Part shown: positions 9,188-17,707 of the stretch, piece after piece
Layout of the letters: the number at the start of each line of letters is the position of its first letter
How positions within the stretch are numbered: the first letter of the stretch is position 1
Source of the DNA: UBA288 sp050178135
GTDB taxonomy: Archaea; Halobacteriota; Methanomicrobia; Methanomicrobiales; Methanospirillaceae
DNA length: 64,000 nucleotides
Assembly (NCBI GenBank): GCA_050178135.1
Contig: JBFXGJ010000002.1
Coordinates: forward strand, 93,277 to 157,276
Reading direction: 5' to 3'
Program-made: the position numbers and the translations under genes
The notes under the pieces: generated by a model
What the model saw: only the letters and a program-made list of their open reading frames with translations
What the model was told of the DNA's origin: nothing
Databases searched by the model: none

Positions 9188-9949
9188 ATGACGATCACGG
9201 TGTACCCGGTCCCCGGACTTCCCCTGATCAGACCCGGTGACGACCTGGCGGCCCTCATCGCTGAGCGAATCGACCTTGTCGATGGCGACGTCCTCTGTGT
9301 CGCATCCTCGGTCTGGTCGAAGGCGAAGGGATACCTCCGTTCGCTCGACGAGATATCCCCGACGGACCGGGCGAAGGCGATCGCCGAAAGGACCGGCGAG
9401 GACCCACGGTTCATCCAGGCGGTCCTTGACGAGTCCGAGGAACTCCTGCTCGAATTCCCGTTCGTTCTCTCGGTCCTGCCGCATGGCCACATCGGCGTTC
9501 GGGCCGGCGTCGACCAGAGCAATGTTGACGGCGGGCGGATCATCCTTCTGCCACCGGACCCGATGGGGGCGGCAGCGGAATTGCGGTCAGCGATCGAAGA
9601 TCGAGCCGGTGCCCGGATCGGGGTGATCGTAACCGACACCTGTGGGCGAGCATTCCGGCGTGGCCAGACCGGACATGCGATCGGGTGGTCGGGGCTGACG
9701 GCGATCCGCGACTTCCGGGGCGACACCGACCTCTTCGGCCTTACCCTCCATATCACCGAGGAGGCGGTCGTCGACGAGTGCGCCGGTTTCGCCAACCTCG
9801 TGATGGGTGAGAGCAACAATGGGGTGCCGGCTGTCGTGATTCGGGGCCTGCCTCCCTGGACCGGGCATGACGACATCTACTGGCACGAGGGTGAGGACCT
9901 GATCCGGGCCGCCCTCTGCGCCCAGTGCCCGGTGGATCCCCTTCGCTGA
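9188..9949 (+). CDS. cofE: Coenzyme F420-0:L-glutamate ligase
   Basis: 253 residues, the usual CofE length. The enzyme adds gamma-linked glutamates to F420-0 with GTP. The N-terminus PGLPLIRPGDDLAALIAERI and the VSSVWSKAKGYLRSL-like segment (here VASSVWSKAKG) are family signatures. The tail has VIVTDTCGRAFRRGQTGHAIG, the metal/GTP-binding region, and NLVMGESNNGVPAVVIRGL. The frame is open upstream to 8996, but the ATG at 9188 gives the family N-terminus (MTITVYPVPGLP). F420 is the main hydride carrier of hydrogenotrophic methanogenesis, matching mch further along. Confidence 0.92.
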   Translation: MTITVYPVPGLPLIRPGDDLAALIAERIDLVDGDVLCVASSVWSKAKGYLRSLDEISPTDRAKAIAERTGEDPRFIQAVLDESEELLLEFPFVLSVLPHGHIGVRAGVDQSNVDGGRIILLPPDPMGAAAELRSAIEDRAGARIGVIVTDTCGRAFRRGQTGHAIGWSGLTAIRDFRGDTDLFGLTLHITEEAVVDECAGFANLVMGESNNGVPAVVIRGLPPWTGHDDIYWHEGEDLIRAALCAQCPVDPLR

Positions 9950-10020
9950 GACCCTGGCCCCTGACTGAATGGTCCCCTCAGACCACGTGGAGATGGACGA
10001 AGGAAGAGGAAAGGGGTGGT

Positions 10021-12042
10021 CTATTCGACCACGGTCACCGGGAATCCCCCGGTCTCATGCGTACGCGCGGCACCTCCCGCGGTGACAGAGAGGTACTCGG
10101 TCTTCGACGACGAGCCGAAGGCGTTCCTGACGGTGAGCGTCACCACGTACTCGCCGGGTGTACGGAAGACCACGCCGGGGCTCCGATACGTCGTCCACGC
10201 GAGCCCGCCGAAGTCCCAGCGCCATGACGTCGGATCCCCGGAGGAACCGTCGGTGAACCGGACGAAGAGCGGGGCCGGCCCGGAGGTACGGCTCATGGAA
10301 AAGTTCGCCACCGGCGCCCGTGGATCGGCAGTGACCCGGATATGGGCCGGTTTCGTGGCCGTCGAAGAACCGGCGGCGGTCCAGGCGGTGAGGTTTACGG
10401 TGTAATCGCCGGGCTTCGTGTAGGTATGGGTCGTGTTCTGTCCACCGGCATTCGTTCCGTCACCGAACTCCCACCGCCACGCGATCGGAGTGCCGCCGGA
10501 CGCCTGGCCCGCGAGCCCGACCACGAGGGGTGCCTGCCCGGACGTCACGTTCGCCGTGAAGTCGACGGTGACCTTCTCGGCGATGGTGATGTAACTGTCA
10601 CGGCGAGCGATCACCGAGCCGTATCCGGGGGCCGAGGCGACCAGCCAGACGGTGTACCTCCCGGGAGCCCGGTAGACGTGCACCGGGTCCCTCTCGGTTG
10701 ACGTCCCCCCGTCTCCGAAGAGCCACTGCCAGGAGGTCGCACCCGTCGTGTTCGCGACAAATGCGACTTCGAGGGGTGCGGTACCCATCGTGCGGTTCGC
10801 CGTGAAATCCGCGGTCGGCGGTGCCGCGGTGACCCGGATCAGGTCCTGCGCCACCTTCGAATGACTCCGTCCCGACCCATCGGAGACGAGGAGCGAGACG
10901 GTGTACGTGCCCGACCTGGTGTAGACGTGAACCGGGTATCGGTCGGACGAGTATGTCCCGTCTCCAAAGACCCAGGTCCAGGACTCAGCACCGGTCGAGG
11001 TGTCCTGGAACCGGACCGTGAGCGGGGCACGCCCGGTCTCCGGATAGGCGATGAAGCCGGCCGTTGGACCGGCGTACGCCTTACGCCCCAGGACAAGGAC
11101 GTGACAGGCGTAGTAGTCGGTCAGGTAGAGGTGCCCATCGGGCCCTTCGACACCGTCGAAGAGGATGAAGCCGGGAGCACCCGTTGCCGTTGTTGGATTG
11201 ATGGCCGTAAGCAGCGTCCCGGTCGGGGTGTAGATATGAACAGCACCCTCCCCGGTCGTCCACCCCCTCATCGAGGCCGTGGTGACGAGAAGGTTTCCTG
11301 ACGAGAGAAGATCAACGCCCAGTGGGATCGCCGAGCTCCCGGCGCCCTGGACGGGGAACGACCGAAGGAACGTCCCGGTGGTCGAGAAGACCTGGACCCG
11401 GTTAGTGAACGAGCTGGCCAGGTATACCTCACCGAATGGGCTGACCGCGATGCCGTAGGGTTCCCCGATCTCCTCGGTGCCGGCGTCTCCAGAGAACTCG
11501 CGTACGAACGCACCCGACGGTGTGAACACCTGCACTCTCGAGTTGCCGTTGTCGGCGACGTATACCGTGCCCGCCTGATCCACGGCGATGCTGAAGGGTT
11601 CGTAGAACTCCCCGGGTGCGCTCCCGTTGCTCCCGAAACCGGAGAGGTACGTGCCCGACGCGTCGAAGACCTGGACTCTCGAGTTGCCGGTGTCCGTCAC
11701 GTAGACGAACCCCGAACCGTTGATCGCGATCCCGAAGGGGGATTCGAACTCTCCCGGTCCGCTCCCCTCGCTTCCGAACTCTGCCAGGAACGAACCGGAC
11801 GGGCGGAAGACCTGGACACGAGAGTTGACGAGATCGACCACGTAGATGTGTCCCGATGCATTCGTCTCGATCCCGACGGGACCCAGGAAAGATCCGGGGC
11901 CGCTGCCTTCGGAACCGATGGTGGAGACCACTTCGTACTCAACGCCAGTCGCTGCACAGGTGCAGACAAGGGCCATCGCGAGTACCAGGAAACAGGGGAG
12001 GAGGGATGGTGAGCACCTCCCCGGGCGTGTGATGAATGACAT
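10021..12042 (-). CDS. Secreted NHL-propeller protein with four PKD domains
   Basis: 673 residues with a strong GGAGGT ribosome site eight bases before the ATG. Residues about 8-35 form a signal peptide (LLPCFLVLAMALVCTCAATG). Residues about 38-310 contain roughly six NHL/beta-propeller blades with repeats of the type GIAINGSGFVYVTDTGNSRVQVF. Four PKD domains follow (about 320-660), each with a W-x-FGDG or equivalent core (WVFGDG, WLFGDG, WEFGDG, WDFGG). It is an extracellular surface protein, probably for adhesion or as a structural part of the cell envelope. It is a relative of the NHL protein at 20025-21185 but ends in PKD rather than dockerin-like repeats. Confidence 0.88.
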   Translation of the reverse strand: MSFITRPGRCSPSLLPCFLVLAMALVCTCAATGVEYEVVSTIGSEGSGPGSFLGPVGIETNASGHIYVVDLVNSRVQVFRPSGSFLAEFGSEGSGPGEFESPFGIAINGSGFVYVTDTGNSRVQVFDASGTYLSGFGSNGSAPGEFYEPFSIAVDQAGTVYVADNGNSRVQVFTPSGAFVREFSGDAGTEEIGEPYGIAVSPFGEVYLASSFTNRVQVFSTTGTFLRSFPVQGAGSSAIPLGVDLLSSGNLLVTTASMRGWTTGEGAVHIYTPTGTLLTAINPTTATGAPGFILFDGVEGPDGHLYLTDYYACHVLVLGRKAYAGPTAGFIAYPETGRAPLTVRFQDTSTGAESWTWVFGDGTYSSDRYPVHVYTRSGTYTVSLLVSDGSGRSHSKVAQDLIRVTAAPPTADFTANRTMGTAPLEVAFVANTTGATSWQWLFGDGGTSTERDPVHVYRAPGRYTVWLVASAPGYGSVIARRDSYITIAEKVTVDFTANVTSGQAPLVVGLAGQASGGTPIAWRWEFGDGTNAGGQNTTHTYTKPGDYTVNLTAWTAAGSSTATKPAHIRVTADPRAPVANFSMSRTSGPAPLFVRFTDGSSGDPTSWRWDFGGLAWTTYRSPGVVFRTPGEYVVTLTVRNAFGSSSKTEYLSVTAGGAARTHETGGFPVTVVE

Positions 12043-12184
12043 GACTCGGACCTCCGCCGCCGACAGCGGTCCTGTACCGACGGTGGGAATATTTGATCAT
12101 ACCTTCCTGCGGAGATAACAGTTGGTTTTCGTCATTGTTGGTTTGGATACGAGGGTGCACAGCCTCTGTATCCCGTGGGGGTGC

Positions 12185-12439
12185 TCATCGTCGGGTGGCG
12201 TGTTCGAACCGGAAAAAAGCACAGTCCCCCCAGGAGACCGTCTCGCCCGGTTGCGCGTTCCGCAACGACGGCTCTGCATGCTCGAAGCAGACGGTGACAG
12301 CACAGCACCCGAGGGACTGGATCCCGATCGCCTCCGCTCCGCAGACCTGGCAGACCGGCCGGTCTACGCCGGACCCCTTATTGGTGGCGTTCTCCTGCTC
12401 TCCTGGTGCCGGCTCTCCCAGGCGTCGCCGTCCTTCCAT
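12185..12439 (-). CDS. Small cysteine-rich putative zinc-binding protein
   Basis: 84 residues. The core CQVCGAEAIGIQSLGCCAVTVC followed by EHA, then a later GDCAFFRFEH, has paired cysteines and a histidine spaced like a treble-clef or zinc-ribbon site. The frame lies antisense to nothing else convincing, and its cysteine spacing argues against chance. An AGGAG lies about 12 bases before the ATG at 12439, a loose spacing. Function unknown; possibly a metal-binding regulator or adaptor. It is divergent from the lipoprotein gene at 12559. Confidence 0.5.
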   Translation of the reverse strand: MEGRRRLGEPAPGEQENATNKGSGVDRPVCQVCGAEAIGIQSLGCCAVTVCFEHAEPSLRNAQPGETVSWGDCAFFRFEHATRR

Positions 12440-12558
12440 GATAGGGAGTCGCTCCTGGTGGAGTAATGGCTTCCGGCGTCCCGCTCTCCAACCCCCGGTA
12501 CAGCCGTATGCTGGAGCGAACAGGAATCCTTTTTGGGATCACCACCGAATGCCTGCAC

Positions 12559-13023
12559 ATGAGACTCCTCCTCTTTACTGGCATCCTGCTCGCCGTGGTC
12601 GTGCTCGCGTGCGGTTGCACCTCCTCGCCCAACTCTACCACGCCTGAGACAACCGTCGTCGCGCTGGACTCCGCGGCGACGACTGGGGCAATCCCCGACC
12701 TTGTCGGGAACTGGACCGGGACCGCAAAGGGATACACGCAGAAGACCGGGTTCACCGACTACCCCGGAAGCACGTTCTCGATGAAGGTGACGGAGCAGAA
12801 TGACCGCATCTTCACGGGCGAGTTCATCTACGCGGATGCGAACGTGACGGTGAGGAGCCGGTTCGGCGGTGTGGTTGACCGGGACGGGACGCAGCTCTCC
12901 TTCGCCGAGGAGAACGGCGGATACAGTCGGGGCCTCCTCGTGGCGCCGGACGAGATCGAACTCGTCTACGTGGAGGACGGCCCGTCTTTCGAAGTGGCGA
13001 TCGACACGCTCAAGAGACTTTAA
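12559..13023 (+). CDS. Putative lipoprotein of unknown function
   Basis: 154 residues from the ATG at 12559 (the frame is open from 12466, but this ATG gives a clean signal sequence). MRLLLFTGILLAVVVLACGC is a lipoprotein-type signal with the lipobox cysteine at about residue 20, followed by a Ser/Thr/Pro-rich linker. The mature part (about 45-154) is beta-rich: VGNWTGTAKGYTQKTGF, then ...FTGEFIYADANVTVRSRFGGVV and a final EIELVYVEDGPSFEVAI. The GNW-x-G start is common in small beta-barrel extracellular domains. No catalytic motif is visible. Confidence 0.7.
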   Translation: MRLLLFTGILLAVVVLACGCTSSPNSTTPETTVVALDSAATTGAIPDLVGNWTGTAKGYTQKTGFTDYPGSTFSMKVTEQNDRIFTGEFIYADANVTVRSRFGGVVDRDGTQLSFAEENGGYSRGLLVAPDEIELVYVEDGPSFEVAIDTLKRL

Positions 13024-13250
13024 AAAGGATTCGACCTCTTTCGGACCGGAGGGGTTTCGCGGAGAATGGGCGATCCCTCCCCTCCGGGCCCCCCCTTTCC
13101 TCAGCGACTCTCTTTCTCGGTACATTCAACGACACCCTGGTTCATCCCAATCCCGCGCCTGATGTCAGCCCGGACCAGGGCACCCCGTCGACCAGGCTGC
13201 TCAACCTCCCACCCTTTCACCACGCCTGAACGCGGGCTGCCCTGGCTGGG

Positions 13251-13907
13251 TCAGTACGAGGTCCAGCCAGCGTCCGCCACGATGGTCGCCCCGTTGACGA
13301 AGCTCGCCTCGTCCGAAGCGAGAAAGAGGGCGACCCGGGCGATCTCTTCGGGCTCACCCGTCCGCGGGTTGAGCGCGAGACCGCTCATGGCGATGCTGCT
13401 CCCTCGGGGTTCATCTCCCTGCCGACGCCGATCTCGGTGCTGACCCCGCCCGGCGCGATGACGTTGGAGCGGATCCCGTTTCGGGCGTACATGCAGCATG
13501 CAGCCCACGCTCTTCGCCAGTCCGATCACACCATGTTTCGAGGCAGTATACGCGGTACCGGCGCGCGAGCCGAAGAGGCCGCCGACCGAAGCGATGGTGA
13601 CGAAGACTCCATGTTCGTTCCGGGGAATCTCCGGGATCGCAGCCCGGAAGAAGCGCTTTGGCCCGGTGAGATTGACATCGAGCACCGAATCTCAGGTCGC
13701 GTCGTCCATCTCGTGGAGCGGGGCCATGTTGTCCAGCAGTCCCGCGTTGTTGACGACGATATCCAGCATTCCAAACCGCTCGACCGTTGTCCTGACGACC
13801 TTCTGGACGTCGTCTTCGATCGAGACGTCCCCGGCGACGGCGATCGCGGCTCCCATCCCGGAGCTCGCCCCAGTCACGATGGCCACCCGGTTCTCACGTC
13901 GTGCCAT
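13251..13907 (-). pseudogene. Short-chain dehydrogenase/reductase pseudogene
   Basis: The start reads MARRENRVAIVTGASSGMG, the SDR nucleotide-binding motif, then NNAGLL, the SDR NNAG motif, then YTASKHG, the catalytic YxxxK. Four lesions are visible. About 30 codons are missing after the glycine motif. TGA at 13692-13694 replaces the tryptophan expected in 'DDATWDSVLDVNLTG'. A 7-bp tandem duplication (ATGCAGC twice, 13491-13504) shifts the frame, and a one-base loss near 13405-13412 restores it. Translating the shifted segment gives the expected YARNGIRSNVIAPGGVST, so the parent was an intact SDR. The gene is dead unless the sequence has errors. Confidence 0.85.
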
Positions 13908-14065
13908 GATGGTCTCTCCTGTTCTCCCTATTCGAGTGCCGGCGGGATGCAGCCGGTCGGTGCTGCCCGACCTCCCACGCCTGATGGAGTGCTCACGGGC
14001 ACCTGATCAAAACCCCGGTCCCCGTGGTCCCTTTTCCGGCCCATGACTGCCTGTCCACGGGATGG

Positions 14066-14935
14066 TTAAGACCGTTCCGATGTGCGTACCTCGTCGAGGA
14101 CGCTCCGGAGACCAACCCGCTCGATTGTGTGGCCGAACCGCTCCTTCGGCCTCCCATTCCGGCAGTACCATGCGAAGGCCCGTTCGACCTGGTCCAGGAG
14201 TTCCTCCCTTGACTCGATCAGCCTATCAAGACAGGTGCCGATGCGGGGTTTCTTGCCCATCGTCCCCCCGATCCAGAGGACGACGCCCCGGCGCTCAACC
14301 GTCCACGCCCCCTGGGGGCAGGAGACCGTGCACCTGCCGCACTGGCTGCAGCGTTCGGTATCGATTGCGTAGGTACCGTCCGTCCGAACGATCGCGCTGT
14401 GAGGGCAGACCTCCAGGCAGGCACCGCAGTCGTTGCATGCCGCCCCGTCCCAGGCGGGGACGACCGCCCCCATCACGCCGACATCGTTCCCGGTTGCCCC
14501 GGCGCAGTTGTTCGGGCAGCCGGTCACCCCGATCTTGAACTTGTACGGGGCCTCCCGGGCGAAGAACAGCCGGTCCAGTTCCCCGGCGAGCTCCTGCGTG
14601 TCGATGATTCCCCAACGGCAGGTTGCTCTTCCAGGGCAGGCGGTGATGATGCGGACCCGGGGACCGTCCGCTCCCATCGTCAGGCCTGCCGCCGCCAGCT
14701 CCTCCACTGCGCCACGGCTCTTCGAGCGAGGGACGTGGTGGACCTCGATCCCCTGCCGCATCGTGAGATGGAGCCGCCCCTTGCCATAGCGCTCGGCCAC
14801 GGACGCGATCGCCCTGACCTGGTCGGCGGTGAACTCGCCGCCGACGGCCCGGAGCCGGAGGGCCACGTATCCCTTCTGCCGCTGCCGGACCAGGCCGGTG
14901 ACCCGTGCCGGCTCTCGTTGCTCGCTCGAATCCAT
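14066..14935 (-). CDS. Dissimilatory sulfite reductase-like siroheme protein with ferredoxin domain
   Basis: 289 residues from the ATG at 14935, which has GGGAGGAA at good spacing; upstream in-frame codons are ignored. The N-terminal part (RQRQKGYVALRLR, HLTMRQGIEVHHV) is the ferredoxin-like half-domain of sulfite/nitrite reductases. CPGRATC and CPNNC supply the siroheme-[4Fe-4S] ligands. Two ferredoxin clusters follow: CNDCGACLEVCP and CSQCGRCTVSCP. The C-terminus (GTMGKKPRIG) closes the siroheme half. This layout fits the small Dsr-like proteins common in methanogens. Their physiological substrate is unsettled: sulfite reduction or assimilatory sulfur/nitrogen chemistry has been proposed. 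Confidence 0.85.
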   Translation of the reverse strand: MDSSEQREPARVTGLVRQRQKGYVALRLRAVGGEFTADQVRAIASVAERYGKGRLHLTMRQGIEVHHVPRSKSRGAVEELAAAGLTMGADGPRVRIITACPGRATCRWGIIDTQELAGELDRLFFAREAPYKFKIGVTGCPNNCAGATGNDVGVMGAVVPAWDGAACNDCGACLEVCPHSAIVRTDGTYAIDTERCSQCGRCTVSCPQGAWTVERRGVVLWIGGTMGKKPRIGTCLDRLIESREELLDQVERAFAWYCRNGRPKERFGHTIERVGLRSVLDEVRTSERS

Positions 14936-15107
14936 GCGTTCCTCCCCTCTTTCGGTCGTTCGGCGGCCTGCCCGATAAAAGGTCCCCTCTGTCCAACCGA
15001 TGACTGCGCACCGGTGCAACCATTCCGGGATTCCTGGAGGCATCGCTGGAGTGGGCGGGCCATCCCTTTTTGTCCAGCTGCACCAATACCATCACAAGGG
15101 TACTCCC

Positions 15108-16355
15108 ATGACCTCCCTGCCACGTCTTTTCCTGACCACCCTTCTTGTCGGCCTCCTCATCGGTGCCGGCTGCATGCAACCAGCCGCGAACTCAAACACT
15201 TCCGCCGGCACTGGGACCACATCTCCCGGGACCGCCGTTGCGAACTTTTCCGTCCCGTATCCGCCCTTCCCCGTGGCGAGCCGGACCGGGGAGAACATCG
15301 CCTACGAACTCGAGATGGTCCCACCCGGGAACACTACGCCTGTCCTCGAAGCGGTCGATGTGCTTGATCCGTCAACGGGCGCGGTGCTCTACGCCATCAA
15401 CAGCACGCTCCTCCCAGCGCTCTACCATCCCGCTGCCGTCCCCCCGCCCACCGCCGAGGAACTGCAGAACGGGACCGGAAAACTCGTCTATCCGCGACTC
15501 TCCATCTGGTTCACAGTGAAACCCGGGGCAGTGCCCGATCGCCTCGTCCACCGCATCACTGTGAACCGGACGGCGGACGGGCTCTTTCCGCTCACGGTCA
15601 CCGCCGGCGAGGTCGCCGTCAGGAAGGGCCTCCAGCCGGTCGTGATCGGCTCGCCGATGCGGGGTCCGGGCTGGGTCGCGCTGGAGACCACCTCGCCGTT
15701 CACTCACCACTTCCTGGGGCAGATCACGCTCGGCGGCGTGACGCGGGTCCCCCAGCGGTACGCCCAGGACTGGATCCGGGTCGACCCCGGGACCGGGAAT
15801 GTCGCGAACGACAACGCGAGCCTGGCGAAGGACTATGTCGGGTACGGTGCGGAAGTGTACGCAGTCGCCGACGGCACGGTGGTCGCCGCCCTCGACGGGC
15901 TTCCCGATATCGAGACAATCTATACCGCGCGGCACCTGGAGGTCGCGGAACTTGCAGGCAACTCCGTGATCCTGGAGATCGAGAACGGGACCTATGCCTG
16001 CTACGGCCACATGGTCCCCGGCAGCGTCCGGGTGAAGGCGGGCGACGTCGTGCAGGAGGGCCAGGTGCTCGGGAAGATGGGCAACTCCGGCAACTCCGAC
16101 CTGCCGCACCTCCACTTCCAGGTGGTCAAGGGCGACGCCTCGTTCCTCGGGGCCGAGGGGTATCCGCACGTCTACCGTTCGTTCACCCTGATCGGCGGGT
16201 TGAACGAGACGGCGGCCAACGAGGCAAGTGCGCACCCGAACATGACGATGGCAGACTTCTGGGGACGTTCCGCCGAGTTTCTGACGTTCGAAGGGACCCC
16301 AACCGCCCAGGAGCATCTCCTCCCGGAGTGCTACGACATCGTCGACTTCCCCTGA
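15108..16355 (+). CDS. Secreted lipoprotein with M23-like (LytM) metallopeptidase domain
   Basis: 415 residues from the ATG at 15108. A signal peptide (about 5-24) ends in LIGAGC, a lipobox-like cysteine. Residues about 40-230 form an uncharacterised region. The C-terminal domain has the LytM pattern: GAEVYAVADGTVVAA, GNSVILEI, CYGHM, VQEGQVLGKMGNSGNSDLPHLHFQV, where HLH holds the last zinc histidine. The usual first zinc motif HxxxD appears as QRYAQD, so the first histidine is Gln, and hydrolytic activity is uncertain. Methanomicrobiales lack murein, so a peptide or pseudo-structural role is more likely than wall lysis. Confidence 0.75.
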   Translation: MTSLPRLFLTTLLVGLLIGAGCMQPAANSNTSAGTGTTSPGTAVANFSVPYPPFPVASRTGENIAYELEMVPPGNTTPVLEAVDVLDPSTGAVLYAINSTLLPALYHPAAVPPPTAEELQNGTGKLVYPRLSIWFTVKPGAVPDRLVHRITVNRTADGLFPLTVTAGEVAVRKGLQPVVIGSPMRGPGWVALETTSPFTHHFLGQITLGGVTRVPQRYAQDWIRVDPGTGNVANDNASLAKDYVGYGAEVYAVADGTVVAALDGLPDIETIYTARHLEVAELAGNSVILEIENGTYACYGHMVPGSVRVKAGDVVQEGQVLGKMGNSGNSDLPHLHFQVVKGDASFLGAEGYPHVYRSFTLIGGLNETAANEASAHPNMTMADFWGRSAEFLTFEGTPTAQEHLLPECYDIVDFP

Positions 16356-16361
16356 GGACCT

Positions 16362-16379
16362 TTTCCTCCTTTTTTTTAT
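16362..16379 (+). terminator. T-rich terminator after the M23-like gene
   Basis: TTTTCCTCCTTTTTTTTA begins a few bases after the TGA of the M23-like lipoprotein gene. Confidence 0.5.
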
Positions 16380-16464
16380 CCCGACGGGCGTATCCCCTGC
16401 GTGGTCGCCGCCCCGCGGAACACGGAGCCATCGCCTTATCTTATCCCTCCCCAAACGAATTCCA

Positions 16465-17697
16465 ATGAGCGGTTTATCCGCAACCGGCGTGATCGGGATG
16501 CAGTACAGGACCGTGCCGAAGAACGGCGACCGTCTCTCAGCCCTGGGGTTCGGCGCCATGCGCCTTGCCACGCGGCGGGGGAAGATCGACGAGGAGCGTG
16601 CAACGCGCCAGATCAGGAGTGCGATCGACCGGGGGGTCAACTATGTCGATACCGCCGTGCCGTACCATGGGGGTGAGAGCGAACGGTTCCTCGGTCGCGC
16701 CCTCGGGGACGGATACCGCGAGCGGGTGAAACTGGCGACCAAGCTGCCGCCGTTCGCCGTGAAGACCCGCGAGGACATGGACCGGATCCTCGACGTCCAG
16801 CTCAGGAAACTCAAGACCGATCATATCGACTACTACCTCCTCCACTCTCTTGATGCGAAGAACTGGGCGCAGCTCAAGGGGTTGGGCGTCCTGGAGTTTC
16901 TCGATTCGGCAAAGGCATCTGGGCGTATCGTGAACCCCGGTTTCTCGTTCCATGGCGATCTCCGGACCTTCAAGGAGATCATCGATGCCTATGACTGGAC
17001 GTTCTGCCAGATCCAGTACAACTTCCTGGACGAGCAGACCCAGGCGGGGGCCGAGGGACTTCGGTATGCCGCCGAACGGCAGATCGCCGTGATGGTGATG
17101 GAGCCGCTCCGGGGCGGGATGCTCGCCACGAGCCTCCCGAAGGAGGTCCAGGAGATCTACAAACAGAGCGCGTACGGCCGCTCGGCGGCGGCGTGGGGCC
17201 TTCGCTGGGTATGGAACCACCCCGAGGTGACCGTCGTCCTCTCCGGGATGAACGACGAGCGGCACATCGAAGAGAACCTGGCGGCTTCGGAGGACGCCCT
17301 ACCCGGGGCGATGACCCCTGCCGAGGTCGAGACGGTCGAGCAGGTCGCTGCCGTCTACCGGCGTTCGGTGAAGGTCGGCTGCACGGGATGCGGTTACTGT
17401 CTCCCCTGCCCGGCGGGTGTCAACATTCCGCAGTGCTTTTTCCTTTACAATCTCTACAACACGGGCGGCAACCGCCTCTTCACCCGCGGCATGTACGGCA
17501 TGAACCTGATGGGGGTGATGGGCGAACGGGCGGATGCCTCGCTCTGCCGCAACTGCGGCAGGTGTACAAAGGCCTGCCCACAGCAGATCGACATTCCCGG
17601 GGAACTCGCCAAGGTGCGGCGCACGCTCGGCGGACTGAGAACACGAGCGATCCTGCCCATCGCCCGCATGCTCTTTCGGGCCGAGGTCATCGAGTAG
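16465..17697 (+). CDS. Aldo-keto reductase with C-terminal 2[4Fe-4S] ferredoxin domain
   Basis: 410 residues. Residues about 12-300 form an aldo/keto reductase barrel with the tetrad Asp-Tyr (YVDTAVPYHGG), Lys (KLATKLPPF) and His (YYLLHSLD). The C-terminal about 90 residues hold two cluster motifs, CTGCGYCLPCP and CRNCGRCTKACP, each followed by the (V/I)(N/D)IP motif typical of this fused family. It probably moves electrons between NAD(P)H and an iron-sulfur partner; the substrate is unknown. The ATG at 16465 would be nearly leaderless behind the TATA-like CTTATCTTA at about 16436. The ATG at 16498 matches the common family start MQYR and is an alternative. Confidence 0.9.
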   Translation: MSGLSATGVIGMQYRTVPKNGDRLSALGFGAMRLATRRGKIDEERATRQIRSAIDRGVNYVDTAVPYHGGESERFLGRALGDGYRERVKLATKLPPFAVKTREDMDRILDVQLRKLKTDHIDYYLLHSLDAKNWAQLKGLGVLEFLDSAKASGRIVNPGFSFHGDLRTFKEIIDAYDWTFCQIQYNFLDEQTQAGAEGLRYAAERQIAVMVMEPLRGGMLATSLPKEVQEIYKQSAYGRSAAAWGLRWVWNHPEVTVVLSGMNDERHIEENLAASEDALPGAMTPAEVETVEQVAAVYRRSVKVGCTGCGYCLPCPAGVNIPQCFFLYNLYNTGGNRLFTRGMYGMNLMGVMGERADASLCRNCGRCTKACPQQIDIPGELAKVRRTLGGLRTRAILPIARMLFRAEVIE

Positions 17698-17707
17698 GAC
17701 GAAGCGA

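Noticed and set aside
12190..12205. GTTCGAAC string like a tRNA T-loop
   Set aside because: No acceptor, D-arm or anticodon stem can be built around it.
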